This document shows, in pieces, positions 53,796 through 62,157 of a stretch of DNA of 64,000 nucleotides (position 1 is its first letter; each line of letters starts with the position of its first letter). Under the pieces are notes generated by a model, which worked only from the letters and a program-made list of their open reading frames with translations, made no database searches and had not been told where the DNA came from. The position numbers were made by a program, and so were the translations under genes. The stretch comes from Mucilaginibacter sp. PAMC 26640 (GTDB taxonomy: Bacteria; Bacteroidota; Bacteroidia; Sphingobacteriales; Sphingobacteriaceae). The stretch lies in contig CP014773.1 in assembly GCA_001596135.1 (NCBI GenBank), positions 1,488,001 through 1,552,000 on the forward strand. Reading direction: 5' to 3'.

Positions 53796-54425
53796 TTAAT
53801 TCTTTAAATAAGCTTTCAAAAGGGTCTTTAAATACGTTTTGAGGCGTGGCTTAAGCAACTCTTCCTGGGCTTGATCGCTCATCACATCGTAACCTAAAAC
53901 TACTGATGAAATGTGCGGGGTATTGATGATATAGTTTTTTGTGCCAAATACTGTGGCAACCAGCATTTGCTGATCAGTGTTCTTACTGAACTCTCCGCTT
54001 TTTATGCCATCAGCTATAATATCTTGAAAAACGGTTACGTTCTTCATTATGATAGCCGTTATCTGGTCGGTCAGGTCTGTTTTTTTCGTTTTAGAGATCT
54101 CGCGGTTTAGCATAATATGAAAGCAATTATTATTTACCACTTTCTCTACATAGCTCTCCAGGTATTTATCCAACTTGGTCCAGGCGGAGATGCTGTTGTC
54201 ATTTCCAATTTCTGCTAATACTTTTTGAAAGGTAGAAATGCGGCGCTCAAATATGGCCAGGAACACACCCTCTTTAGAACCGAAGTAGTAATTAAGCATA
54301 GCCATATTTACACCTGCTTCGCCGGATATAGCTCGGGTGGAGGCACCATCATAACCAAATTCCGCAAAGATCTTTTCAGCAACATCCAGGATATGATCTT
54401 TTTTATCTGTTTTATCTTTTTCCAT
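53796..54425 (-). CDS. TetR/AcrR-family repressor of the efflux operon
   Basis: A 209-residue regulator from ATG 54425; an upstream GTG at 54440 lies inside or before the predicted transcription start and is less likely. The N-terminal helix-turn-helix (about 7-50) reads ILDVAEKIFAEFGYDGAST...ALSG-like (AISGEAGVNMAMLNYYF), the standard TetR fold. The C-terminal ligand domain is variable. As the first gene of its operon with an inverted repeat over the promoter, it probably represses itself and the pump until a toxic ligand binds. Confidence 0.92.
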   Translation of the reverse strand: MEKDKTDKKDHILDVAEKIFAEFGYDGASTRAISGEAGVNMAMLNYYFGSKEGVFLAIFERRISTFQKVLAEIGNDNSISAWTKLDKYLESYVEKVVNNNCFHIMLNREISKTKKTDLTDQITAIIMKNVTVFQDIIADGIKSGEFSKNTDQQMLVATVFGTKNYIINTPHISSVVLGYDVMSDQAQEELLKPRLKTYLKTLLKAYLKN

Positions 54426-54444
54426 TACTGTCGTTATCACGGCG

Positions 54445-54468
54445 CAAAATTAATCAAACGATTGATTA
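54445..54468 (-). promoter_or_regulatory. Promoter and palindromic operator of the tetR-emr operon
   Basis: On the minus strand a TAATTTTG -7 element (54452-54445) is joined to a 7-base inverted repeat TAATCAA-ACGA-TTGATTA at 54451-54468, a typical TetR operator layout. A further ATCAAACG half-site lies at 54527-54534 and a related CGTTGAT at 54501-54507. No TTG is evident at the -33 distance. Binding would block the polymerase directly. Confidence 0.6.
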
Positions 54469-54624
54469 GTTAAAATAACTTTTGTCAAATATTTGTAAGA
54501 CGTTGATCCACAATTACAAATAACCGATCAAACGTTTAACAAGAGCGTTAAAAATTAGTTTCGCATGATATAATATTGTTGATACAGACTATTGCAAACA
54601 GCTGTTTATAATATATTTGCTGCT

Positions 54625-57168
54625 ATGAAGCGTACTTTGCTCTTTACCCTCGCCTTATTTTTAACGGTTAAAAGCCTTAGGGCGCAAACTTCCCCACCGG
54701 CGGATATCGCTGCTATACAGCAAAATTTAAATAAACTAAACGTTTTGAGTAGCGTATTGTACATCGCTGCGCATCCCGATGATGAAAACACCCGGTTGTT
54801 GGCCTACCTGGCACAGGAAAAGCATTATCGTACAGGATACCTAAGCTTAACCCGTGGTGATGGAGGCCAAAACCTGATTGGGACAGAACAGGGCGAATTA
54901 CTGGGACTCATTCGCACACAGGAATTATTGGCTGCGCGCAGGGTGGATGGAGCTGAGCAGTTTTTTAGCCGCGCTACTGATTTTGGTTTTTCTAAAAACC
55001 CGGAGGAGACTTTAAAATTTTGGGATAAGGATAAAGTACTGGGCGATATGGTTTGGGTGATCCGGAAGTTTAGGCCGGATGTAATGATCTGCCGTTTCCC
55101 TACTACCGGCGAAGGTGGTCATGGTAATCACACTGCATCAGCCATCTTAGCTCAAGAAGCGTTCAGCGCTGCGGCCGATGAAAAACGCTACCCCGAGCAG
55201 TTGAAACACGGTGTTTCTACCTGGCAGGCCAAACGCTTGCTTTGGAACACGTTTAACTTCGGCAATACTAATACTACGTCCGAGGATCAGTTTAAAATAA
55301 ACGTAGGTAACTACAACCCTATATTGGGTAAAAGCTACGGTGAAATTGCTGCTGAAAGCCGGAGCAATCATAAAACGCAGGGTTTTGGCTCGGCCAAACA
55401 ACGTGGCGATGCTTTTGAATATTTTAAAACCATTTTAGGTGATGCCCCTAAAGCCGACCTTATGGATGGTGTAGTTACTAACTGGAGCCGTATACCGGGT
55501 GGTGGACCTATTGGCGAGGCGATAGCAGTTATGCGCAAAAATTTCAACGACGATGCTCCTGAAGCGTCGGTGCCCGCATTAGTAAAATTGCTGGATAAGG
55601 TTGACATGGATTTTGTTAATGATAAGGCGATGCAAACGGTAAGGTTAAAACCAGGCGCAGTTGATGACTATACTTACTGGCACCAGTTGAAAGCCAAAGA
55701 ATTAAAAGATCTGATAGCCGCCTGCGCGGGGTTGTGGTTTGAAAGTTACGCGGCTGAACCCAGCTATGCTGTAGGTGATAATATAGCGATCAATAATCAG
55801 CTCATTAACCGCAACAACGCTGATATTACTGCCGTTACCGTAAACGCCGGGCAGGGCATAAGCAAAGCTTTGAACGGGTTAGATAATTATCGTTTGCCTT
55901 CCGGAACAGTTACCAATATCACTTTAACAGAAAATGATATTTCCGCACCGCTAAAAAAAATATCACAACCCTATTGGCTTGAAACAGCACATAGTATAGG
56001 CTCCTATCATCTTGCCAACGACACACTCGCTGGGCCTCCAGAAAATACCGATGTACCTAAGGTGACTTACACATTTACAATCAACGGTAAAAAGATTAGT
56101 TACCAGCGCAACATTGTCTTTAAATACGTAGATCCCGCCCGTGGCGAGATCTACCAGCCATTGGAAATTACGCCGCCTGTTACTGCTAATGTTGCTGAAC
56201 TGGTTTACGCTTTTAACAAAACACAGCCACAAACCGTACAGGTAAAATTAAAAGCTTTCACTAATGCTAACGGCAGTGTCAGCATCAAGCCGGTTGCAGG
56301 GTGGAAGCTAAGCCCCGAAAAAATTGATTTTACCGGGAAGAAAAAAGGCGATGAATGGACGGTTGCGTTCAGCGTTTCCCCTACTGACAGTAAGCCCAAT
56401 ACCAGCACCCTGGAAGTCATCGCGACTGCAAATGGTAAATCTTTTTCCCAGGGCTTGCTTAACATCAAATACAACCACGTACCGGCTATAACCATCTTTC
56501 CGCCGGCGCAAGCAAAACTGGTAAATATCGACCTCAAGACAGCGGGCAAAAAAATAGGCTATATTGCCGGCGCAGGTGATTTGGTACCCGATGCCTTGCG
56601 CGAAGTTGGCTATGATGTACACACGCTTACGGAGAACGAGGTACTTAATAGCGACCTGAGCGGCTATGATGCCATCATTACAGGTGTACGTGCTTATAAT
56701 GTTAATCCCCGCCTTAACTATGAGCAGCCTAAATTACTGGAGTATGTAAAAAATGGCGGCAACCTGGTAGTGCAGTACAATAACAACAACGGATTAGTTA
56801 CCAAAGAGATTGGTCCGTACCCGTTTACGGTAGTTAATCAGCGCGTTACCACAGAAGACTCGCCTGTTATTATTTTGGATGAAAGCAGCCCGGTATTAAA
56901 CTATCCTAACAAAATAACGCCGGATGATTTTAAGGGCTGGATCCAGGAGCGGAGTGTTTATATGGTAAGCAATATAGACGGAGCATACAGAGCGCCGCTG
57001 CAAATGGGGGATCCCGGCGAAACGCAAAGCAATGGATCCTTAATCGTGGCAAATTATGGGTCGGGCAGGTTTGTTTACACGTCGCTGGTATTTTTTAGGG
57101 AATTACCTGCAGGTATCCCGGGTGCTTACCGCCTGTTTGTGAATTTATTAAGCAAGCCAAAGAAATAA
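54625..57168 (+). CDS. Exported PIG-L (LmbE-type) deacetylase with C-terminal GATase-like domain
   Basis: A 847-residue protein from ATG 54625 (a TTG at 54592 adds 11 residues before the signal peptide). It has a signal peptide ending near LRAQT, then the PIG-L domain with the zinc motif HPDDE near residue 50 and GHGNH near 165. Linker beta domains follow, and a C-terminal Rossmann-like part (LREVGYDVHTL, GYDAIITGVRAYN). Family members remove acetyl groups from N-acetylglucosamine-type sugars. The periplasmic location and size point to glycan processing; the substrate is unknown. Confidence 0.88.
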   Translation: MKRTLLFTLALFLTVKSLRAQTSPPADIAAIQQNLNKLNVLSSVLYIAAHPDDENTRLLAYLAQEKHYRTGYLSLTRGDGGQNLIGTEQGELLGLIRTQELLAARRVDGAEQFFSRATDFGFSKNPEETLKFWDKDKVLGDMVWVIRKFRPDVMICRFPTTGEGGHGNHTASAILAQEAFSAAADEKRYPEQLKHGVSTWQAKRLLWNTFNFGNTNTTSEDQFKINVGNYNPILGKSYGEIAAESRSNHKTQGFGSAKQRGDAFEYFKTILGDAPKADLMDGVVTNWSRIPGGGPIGEAIAVMRKNFNDDAPEASVPALVKLLDKVDMDFVNDKAMQTVRLKPGAVDDYTYWHQLKAKELKDLIAACAGLWFESYAAEPSYAVGDNIAINNQLINRNNADITAVTVNAGQGISKALNGLDNYRLPSGTVTNITLTENDISAPLKKISQPYWLETAHSIGSYHLANDTLAGPPENTDVPKVTYTFTINGKKISYQRNIVFKYVDPARGEIYQPLEITPPVTANVAELVYAFNKTQPQTVQVKLKAFTNANGSVSIKPVAGWKLSPEKIDFTGKKKGDEWTVAFSVSPTDSKPNTSTLEVIATANGKSFSQGLLNIKYNHVPAITIFPPAQAKLVNIDLKTAGKKIGYIAGAGDLVPDALREVGYDVHTLTENEVLNSDLSGYDAIITGVRAYNVNPRLNYEQPKLLEYVKNGGNLVVQYNNNNGLVTKEIGPYPFTVVNQRVTTEDSPVIILDESSPVLNYPNKITPDDFKGWIQERSVYMVSNIDGAYRAPLQMGDPGETQSNGSLIVANYGSGRFVYTSLVFFRELPAGIPGAYRLFVNLLSKPKK

Positions 57169-57220
57169 ATTAATTCTGAAGGTGCGGTATTTTGCAGATC
57201 CTGCAGGGTAGCCAACATTA

Positions 57221-57244
57221 AGTTGCCGACGAGTTTCGGCAACT
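57221..57244. repeat. 9-bp hairpin after the PIG-L gene
   Basis: AGTTGCCGA (57221-57229) pairs with TCGGCAACT (57236-57244). There is no T run, so it is not a standard terminator. Confidence 0.4.
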
Positions 57245-57359
57245 GACCAAAAGATTGCAGCTTTACATTTAAAATGCTTAAATGCCTTTTTGTATCCGGC
57301 GGTTAAACAAATATTTTAATAACAAAACACTAAAATTAGGCAGCAATGGTTTATTAATA

Positions 57360-57367
57360 TAAATTTG
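57360..57367 (+). promoter_or_regulatory. -7 element before the small-membrane-protein/symporter operon
   Basis: TAAATTTG matches TAnnTTTG, 26 bases before the ATG at 57394. No TTG is found at the -33 distance. Confidence 0.4.
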
Positions 57368-57393
57368 CGACTATTACTTTAATAACAATTACT

Positions 57394-57585
57394 ATGTCTC
57401 AACATCACCACGAAGAAGAAACAAATCTGGACTACATATTTTACCTTATTGCAGCATTGAGCGGCATGTTTGTTGGCGCAATCGTCGAAAGAGGATTTAT
57501 CTGGATACCTGTTGGCGGTGTTTTCGGCTTATTGACCGCGATAGTGTTCATTAAGTTTTTGGTTAAAGGCCGTGAAAACGCCTGA
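57394..57585 (+). CDS. Small two-span membrane protein upstream of the symporter
   Basis: A 63-residue protein with a His/Glu-rich N-terminus (SQHHHEEETNLD) and two hydrophobic segments (about 15-33 and 36-55) with Gly-rich IPVGGVFGLL between them. I do not recognise a named family. It starts the operon containing the 41-residue peptide and the sodium:solute symporter and overlaps the peptide's frame by 14 bases. Confidence 0.7.
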   Translation: MSQHHHEEETNLDYIFYLIAALSGMFVGAIVERGFIWIPVGGVFGLLTAIVFIKFLVKGRENA

Positions 57586-57697
57586 TAGCAGCCTCCCTTC
57601 ATTTATAAAAAACTGGAACCAGTTTTACGGCCTTGTGGTTGTATGGCTGGTTTTTTTAATCTTCTTTTTTTGGCTCATTACCCATTATTTTGAATGA
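57572..57697 (+). CDS. 41-residue membrane peptide coupled to the symporter
   Basis: This short frame from GTG 57572 encodes 41 residues with a soluble start (KTPDSSLPSFIKNWNQFYG) and one membrane span (VVVWLVFLIFFFWLITHYF). The start lies inside the preceding gene and the stop overlaps the symporter ATG by four bases (ATGA), so translation of the three genes is coupled. This is the layout of small accessory subunits of sodium:solute symporters (compare DUF4212-type proteins), but I cannot confirm homology. Confidence 0.7.
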   Translation: MKTPDSSLPSFIKNWNQFYGLVVVWLVFLIFFFWLITHYFE

Positions 57698-59397
57698 GCT
57701 TAACCGACTGGATAGTATTAGGCTGCACACTGCTGGCCATAGTTGCCTACGGCGTTTTTAAAAGCGGCAGCAATAAAAATATCGACCAGTACCTTGGCAG
57801 CCGCTCATTGCCATGGTACCACGTGGGCCTTTCGGTAATGGCTACGCAGGCCAGCGCAATTACTTTTCTTTCAGCACCTGGCCAGGCTTACAGTGATGGA
57901 ATGCGCTTTGTGCAGTTCTACTTTGGGCTGCCACTGGCCATGATTGTGTTGTGCATTACTTTTGTCCCCATATTTCATAAGCTTAAAGTATACACGGCTT
58001 ACGAATTCCTGGAACAGCGCTTTGATCTCAAAACCCGCACGCTCACTTCTCTGTTATTTTTAACCCAGCGAGGGCTGTCTACCGGGATAACAATTTATGC
58101 GCCGTCCATTATCCTCTCGGGTATTTTACATATTAATATTACTTATACCACCTTATTTATTGGCGGCTTAGTGCTGTTTTATACCGTTTATGGCGGGTCT
58201 AAGGCAGTATCTTACACCCAGTTGCTGCAAATGACTATCATCTTTTCGGGGATGTTTTTGGCCGGAGTGTTTGTAGTGATATTGATGCCAAAGGACGTAG
58301 GTTTTATCAAATCCATAAAACTGGCGGGCAACCTTGGCCGTATGAATGTGATTGACTGGAAATTTGACCCCAATAATCGTTATAATATCTGGAGCGGAAT
58401 CATTGGGGGCTTTTTTTTGCAACTGGCGTATTTCGGTACCGATCAGAGCCAGGTAGGCCGGTACCTCACCGGCAGCTCTGTTGAGCAAAGCCGGTTGGGG
58501 CTGATCATGAATGGTTTACTGAAAATTCCGATGCAGTTTCTGATCCTGCTGGTTGGCGTATTAGTTTTTAGCTTTTATCAATTTACCCGGCCTCCTGTGT
58601 TTTTTAACAATTACGAGGTGGAGCAGGTAAAAAGTAGTCCGTATGCAACTCAATACAACTACCTGGAACAGGAATATGCGCAGGCCTTCAAGCAAAAGAA
58701 AGAAAAGGCAGCCGCACTAATCAGTGCCTTTGACACCGACGATAAAGGTAAGATATCCCGTGCGCAGGATGCTTTAAAAGTAGCCAATGTGCAGGCGGGT
58801 ATTATAAGGCAGGACGCCATAGCCGTGATAAAAAAGAACAACGCCAATGCTAATGTTGACGATACCAACTACATATTTCTCACGTTTGTTACGCAGTATT
58901 TACCAAAAGGCTTAATCGGGCTACTAATAGCAATTATCTTTTTGGCCTCCATGGGATCAACGGCCAGCGGCTTGAACTCACTGGCATCAACCAGCGTGGT
59001 TGATCTGTATAAGCGAATTATTAATCCCAATGCAACTGATAAAAACTATGTAATTGCATCGCGGGTGGCCACTATCTTTTGGGGCCTGGTTTGTATCATA
59101 ATGGCACTGTATGCAAGTAAAATAGGAAATTTGCTGGAGGCAGTAAATCAGCTGGGATCTTATATTTACGGAACGGTGCTGGGCGTTTTTGTTGTTGCCT
59201 TTTATTTAAAGTGGATAAAGGGTACGCCGGTATTTATAGCTGCGGTTATTACCGAGATTATTATTTGCGTTATGGGGTATTTTAATGTAGTAGCCTACCT
59301 GTGGCTCAACGTTGTAGGCTGTCTTGGAGTGATGATCATTGCAGCGATTTTAAACGCCCTGATAAATCCTAAATCTTCTGTTTCTACTAATGGCTGA
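57694..59397 (+). CDS. Sodium:solute symporter (SSS family)
   Basis: The 567-residue protein has about 13 spans of the SSS family, with YGVFKSGSNKNIDQYLGSR and the GLSVMATQASAITFLSAPGQAY sodium-site region in pieces (ATQASAITFLSAPG). A charged insert of about 90 residues (about 300-390) between spans is unusual and contains a degenerate EF-hand-like loop beginning at Asp347. The substrate is not clear; sugar, sialic-acid-like and inositol transporters are in this group. It ends eight bases inside the start of a truncated acyltransferase gene. Confidence 0.9.
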   Translation: MSLTDWIVLGCTLLAIVAYGVFKSGSNKNIDQYLGSRSLPWYHVGLSVMATQASAITFLSAPGQAYSDGMRFVQFYFGLPLAMIVLCITFVPIFHKLKVYTAYEFLEQRFDLKTRTLTSLLFLTQRGLSTGITIYAPSIILSGILHINITYTTLFIGGLVLFYTVYGGSKAVSYTQLLQMTIIFSGMFLAGVFVVILMPKDVGFIKSIKLAGNLGRMNVIDWKFDPNNRYNIWSGIIGGFFLQLAYFGTDQSQVGRYLTGSSVEQSRLGLIMNGLLKIPMQFLILLVGVLVFSFYQFTRPPVFFNNYEVEQVKSSPYATQYNYLEQEYAQAFKQKKEKAAALISAFDTDDKGKISRAQDALKVANVQAGIIRQDAIAVIKKNNANANVDDTNYIFLTFVTQYLPKGLIGLLIAIIFLASMGSTASGLNSLASTSVVDLYKRIINPNATDKNYVIASRVATIFWGLVCIIMALYASKIGNLLEAVNQLGSYIYGTVLGVFVVAFYLKWIKGTPVFIAAVITEIIICVMGYFNVVAYLWLNVVGCLGVMIIAAILNALINPKSSVSTNG

Positions 59398-59737
59398 TAA
59401 TATCCGGGTTTTGGACACTAAACTTTACGGACTTGACCACCTGCGGGCATTCGCTATAATGTTTGTGCTGCTTTTTCATTACCAGTTTTTTGGCGCACCG
59501 CAATGGGTACATGACATAGCTAAATTCGGCTGGACCGGCGTAGACCTCTTTTTTGTTTTAAGCGGTTACCTGATCTCTTCCCACCTTTTTGCTGAGGAAA
59601 CTACCACCGGTACGATCTCGTTACGTATCATTGAAAAATCATTCCTTCGCCTGCGCAATATGATACTTTCCAATGTCAAACTCAGCGCGAGGAAGGCCCC
59701 TCACCCTGCAGTTTTGAACCACCGTAGGCATAAATAA
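59390..59737 (+). pseudogene. Truncated acyltransferase-3 family gene
   Basis: The 115-residue frame matches the N-terminal ~80 residues of acyltransferase-3 (OafA/NodX-type) proteins: YGLDHLRAFAIMFVLLFHY with the conserved Arg and His, and GVDLFFVLSGYLIS. Full proteins are about 350-400 residues with ten spans. After about residue 82 the sequence loses family likeness (NMILSNVKLSARKAPH) and stops, so most of the gene is missing. No IS element is seen at the break. A remnant is more likely than a working protein. Confidence 0.75.
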
Positions 59738-59738
59738 A

Positions 59739-59763
59739 AAGAGACGCGATTTTCGCGTCTCTT
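59739..59763 (-). terminator. Terminator of the DUF2911 gene
   Basis: An 11-bp stem (59739-59749 with 59753-59763) with a three-base loop. On the minus strand a T-rich stretch follows. It lies 23 bases past the DUF2911 stop and two bases after the end of the convergent acyltransferase fragment. Confidence 0.85.
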
Positions 59764-59785
59764 CCAAAATATATTTGGTTGAAAA

Positions 59786-60643
59786 CTAGTTTTTTGCCTG
59801 GGTAATTACAGCTTCATTCAAACGTACGTATTCCTCGTCTTTGGCGGCTTTGGCCAGCTTAATGCCTTCCTTCGCGGTAGCAATCGCTTTGGCTTTATCA
59901 CCCATTTTGAATTGGATGCGTGCTTTCCACAATTTATACCAGGGTGCACCTGGTTCCTGCTTTTCAGCTTCCAGGGCCCAGGTCATCGCCTTGTTTAAAT
60001 CTTTGTCGTTTTCATAGTAATACTGGATAGCATTAAAATAAGGGCGTTTAGTTTTGTCGCCGAGCATTAATTTCTCAATGTTGGCGGTTATTTGTGCATC
60101 ATCATCGGTCTGCATATGTATAGTGACCTTGGTATGGTCCCAAACCAGATTCAAATCGTTTGATTTGGTAGTGCAATTCGTGAACTGAATAGTAAAAGTC
60201 TCTCTTTTTTCATCTACTGTAATTGGCTTCACAGTAAAACGCAGGATGTCATCGGCCTGTTTGTAAGTATAAGCACCCCATTGCTTGAAGGTCTTATTAA
60301 GGATAATGGTCCACTCTTTTTCGCCGGGTATGCTGAATAGCCCATAAGTGCCTGCCGGAACTTTGTGGCCTTCCATAACAATGTTTTCGCTGAAAGTAAT
60401 AACGGTAGCGGAGTTTGCGCCAGTGCGCCATACTTCGCCATATGGGTTGATGCCACCAAATATTTTACGGCCCTTAACATTTGGTCTTGAGTAGGTTATC
60501 GTGATCTTTCCGAGTCCGAAATCCTGGATGATCGTTTGAGTCGAGCTGGCTTCGGGAATGCGTGGTTCCTGTTGTGCAAAAGTTTTAATAGTTATACAAC
60601 ACGCCATCAGCAGGCTAAAGATATAGATCGGAGTTTTCTTCAT
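59786..60643 (-). CDS. Exported DUF2911 protein with C-terminal TPR-like region
   Basis: The 285-residue protein has a signal peptide ending near TFAQQ. A DUF2911 beta domain covers about 30-180, with GKITITYSRPNVKGRKIFGG and PAGTYGLFSIPG in pieces (TYSRPNVKGR, PAGTYGLFSI). The C-terminal 90 residues have two helix pairs of the tetratricopeptide type (LNKAMTWALEAEKQEPG). DUF2911 is common in Bacteroidota and has no known role. Confidence 0.88.
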   Translation of the reverse strand: MKKTPIYIFSLLMACCITIKTFAQQEPRIPEASSTQTIIQDFGLGKITITYSRPNVKGRKIFGGINPYGEVWRTGANSATVITFSENIVMEGHKVPAGTYGLFSIPGEKEWTIILNKTFKQWGAYTYKQADDILRFTVKPITVDEKRETFTIQFTNCTTKSNDLNLVWDHTKVTIHMQTDDDAQITANIEKLMLGDKTKRPYFNAIQYYYENDKDLNKAMTWALEAEKQEPGAPWYKLWKARIQFKMGDKAKAIATAKEGIKLAKAAKDEEYVRLNEAVITQAKN

Positions 60644-60663
60644 GAGCGTAGTAAAAATTTACT

Positions 60664-61180
60664 ACTAAGGTAATGATAGTTGTATGAATTTTTAATGAAA
60701 TACCTAAGAGACCGATTTGCATTAAAAAATAAAAGCCTCCCAACCTTGCGTCGGGAGACTTTCAACCTAAACCTTATCACAATTAACCAGCAAGAATTGC
60801 TGGTCCGTTTATACCAGAACAAATACTATGCCAAACCTATGATGTTGCTATTCACTGTACCTCTAATTCATTTGACCCCATTTTACACCGTTAATAAAAG
60901 CGTTAGCAGGGAGTTAAGGGCCAATACGCATGTCAGGAAAATTATACAAGAGTGTATACTATGTATCATACCCTGGTAATATCTCACCATTTATAAATAT
61001 TTAATGGTTGTAACCAATTACACAAATAGGGGTGTACTGTCAACAATTGTATCTCAGGCAGTTATGCCAATTTAATTAGGTTTTGCTATTTCTTCGTTAC
61101 CAGGATTGCCAACGATACGGGATTGGACAGCGACAATTAGATGTTGACGTTTATTATTAGCTATTTTTACTGCAAATAAT
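60664..61180. other. 517-base intergenic region with a candidate minus-strand small RNA
   Basis: I found no convincing protein gene. The left part has a hairpin with a U tail on the minus strand and a promoter-like element upstream of it (see the ncRNA entry). The right part (60850-61180) shows nothing else I can interpret and should contain the truA promoter. Confidence 0.5.
60725..60826 (-). ncRNA. Candidate ~100-nt small RNA
   Basis: On the minus strand a TAGGTTTG -7 element (60839-60832) would start a transcript near 60826. An 8-bp perfect stem-loop (60804-60797 with 60793-60786, loop TTC) follows, and then a 10-bp terminator stem with one mismatch (60762-60753 with 60741-60732) followed by TTTTATTTTTT. 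No gene on this strand ends here, so the terminator needs another explanation. There is no TTG -33 element, and no known RNA family was recognised. Confidence 0.4.
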
Positions 61181-61993
61181 TTGAGGAAATTGCGTTATTA
61201 TTTCCATATCGGCTACCTTGGATCTAACTATAAAGGTTGGCAAAAACATCCTGACGGCATCGGCGTACAGCAGGTTTTAGAAATAGCCTTAAGCCAGATT
61301 TTTAAAACCCCAATGTTTATAACAGGTTGCGGCCGTACTGATGCCGGTGTGCATGCATGCCAGTTTTTTTTTCATGTTAATATAGAAAAGGCCTGGGATT
61401 TCGACCTGGTGTTCAGGCTGAACAACGTGTTGCCTGATGATATTTCGGTTTTCGATATTATACCCATTGATGCAGGCGCTCACGCTCGCTTTGATGCGGT
61501 AGAACGCTCGTATGATTATTTTATCCATACCTATAAAGATCCATTCCTAAATGGCTTCAGTTCTTATTACGAAATAAAAAACTGGGATTTGGAGCCGATG
61601 CAGCGGGCCGCTGACCTTTTATTGCAATACGAGGATTACCGCGCTTTCTGCAAAATGCCGGACCGAAATGAACACACCATTTGCAGGATAAGTGAAGCGC
61701 AGCTTTTTACAGATCTTTCTGGGAAAAGGTTGCGTTTTCATATTTCCGCCAATCGTTTTTTGGGACGGATGGTGCGGGTTATTACCGGTAAGCTCATCGA
61801 TATAGGCACCGGGAAATTAACGGTTGATGAATTTGAGTCGCATTTAAAAGACCCCATGTTGCCGCAAGTAATCAAGCCGGCCTATCCGCAGGGCCTGTAT
61901 CTTAGTAAAATAAAGTACCCTTATCTTGATATCCCGGTGCAAAGTGATTTTCACGGGCAAATGGTTGGGATAGTTCAAAAGGCGGTTGGATAA
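61181..61993 (+). CDS. truA: tRNA pseudouridine(38-40) synthase TruA
   Basis: The 270-residue protein has the TruA catalytic motif CGRTDAGVHA with the nucleophile Asp at about residue 54. RYYFHIGYLGSNYKGWQ at the N-terminus and the family's FCKMPDRNEHTICRI and RFHISANRFLGRMVR blocks are also present. The start is TTG 61181, or TTG 61190 three codons later; no ATG fits. It changes U38-U40 in tRNA anticodon arms. It is a single gene after a long gap. Confidence 0.95.
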   Translation: MRKLRYYFHIGYLGSNYKGWQKHPDGIGVQQVLEIALSQIFKTPMFITGCGRTDAGVHACQFFFHVNIEKAWDFDLVFRLNNVLPDDISVFDIIPIDAGAHARFDAVERSYDYFIHTYKDPFLNGFSSYYEIKNWDLEPMQRAADLLLQYEDYRAFCKMPDRNEHTICRISEAQLFTDLSGKRLRFHISANRFLGRMVRVITGKLIDIGTGKLTVDEFESHLKDPMLPQVIKPAYPQGLYLSKIKYPYLDIPVQSDFHGQMVGIVQKAVG

Positions 61994-62157
61994 TAGCAGC
62001 TTGGACTTCACCGGGAACTTTGACACCCCCCGACTTTCGCTGCTGTACAATAAGGGCGAAAAATCAGCAACATTGGTTTTACCTTAAAATGAGTGCGCTC
62101 GCACCTGATACGCTGCGCAATTTAACCTTCTCTGCAAAACAATGGGGGTGAAGTAGA

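Noticed and set aside
60680..60979. 99-codon plus-strand open frame upstream of truA
   Set aside because: It needs a TTG start, covers the minus-strand terminator hairpin and shows no domain or codon pattern like its neighbours.
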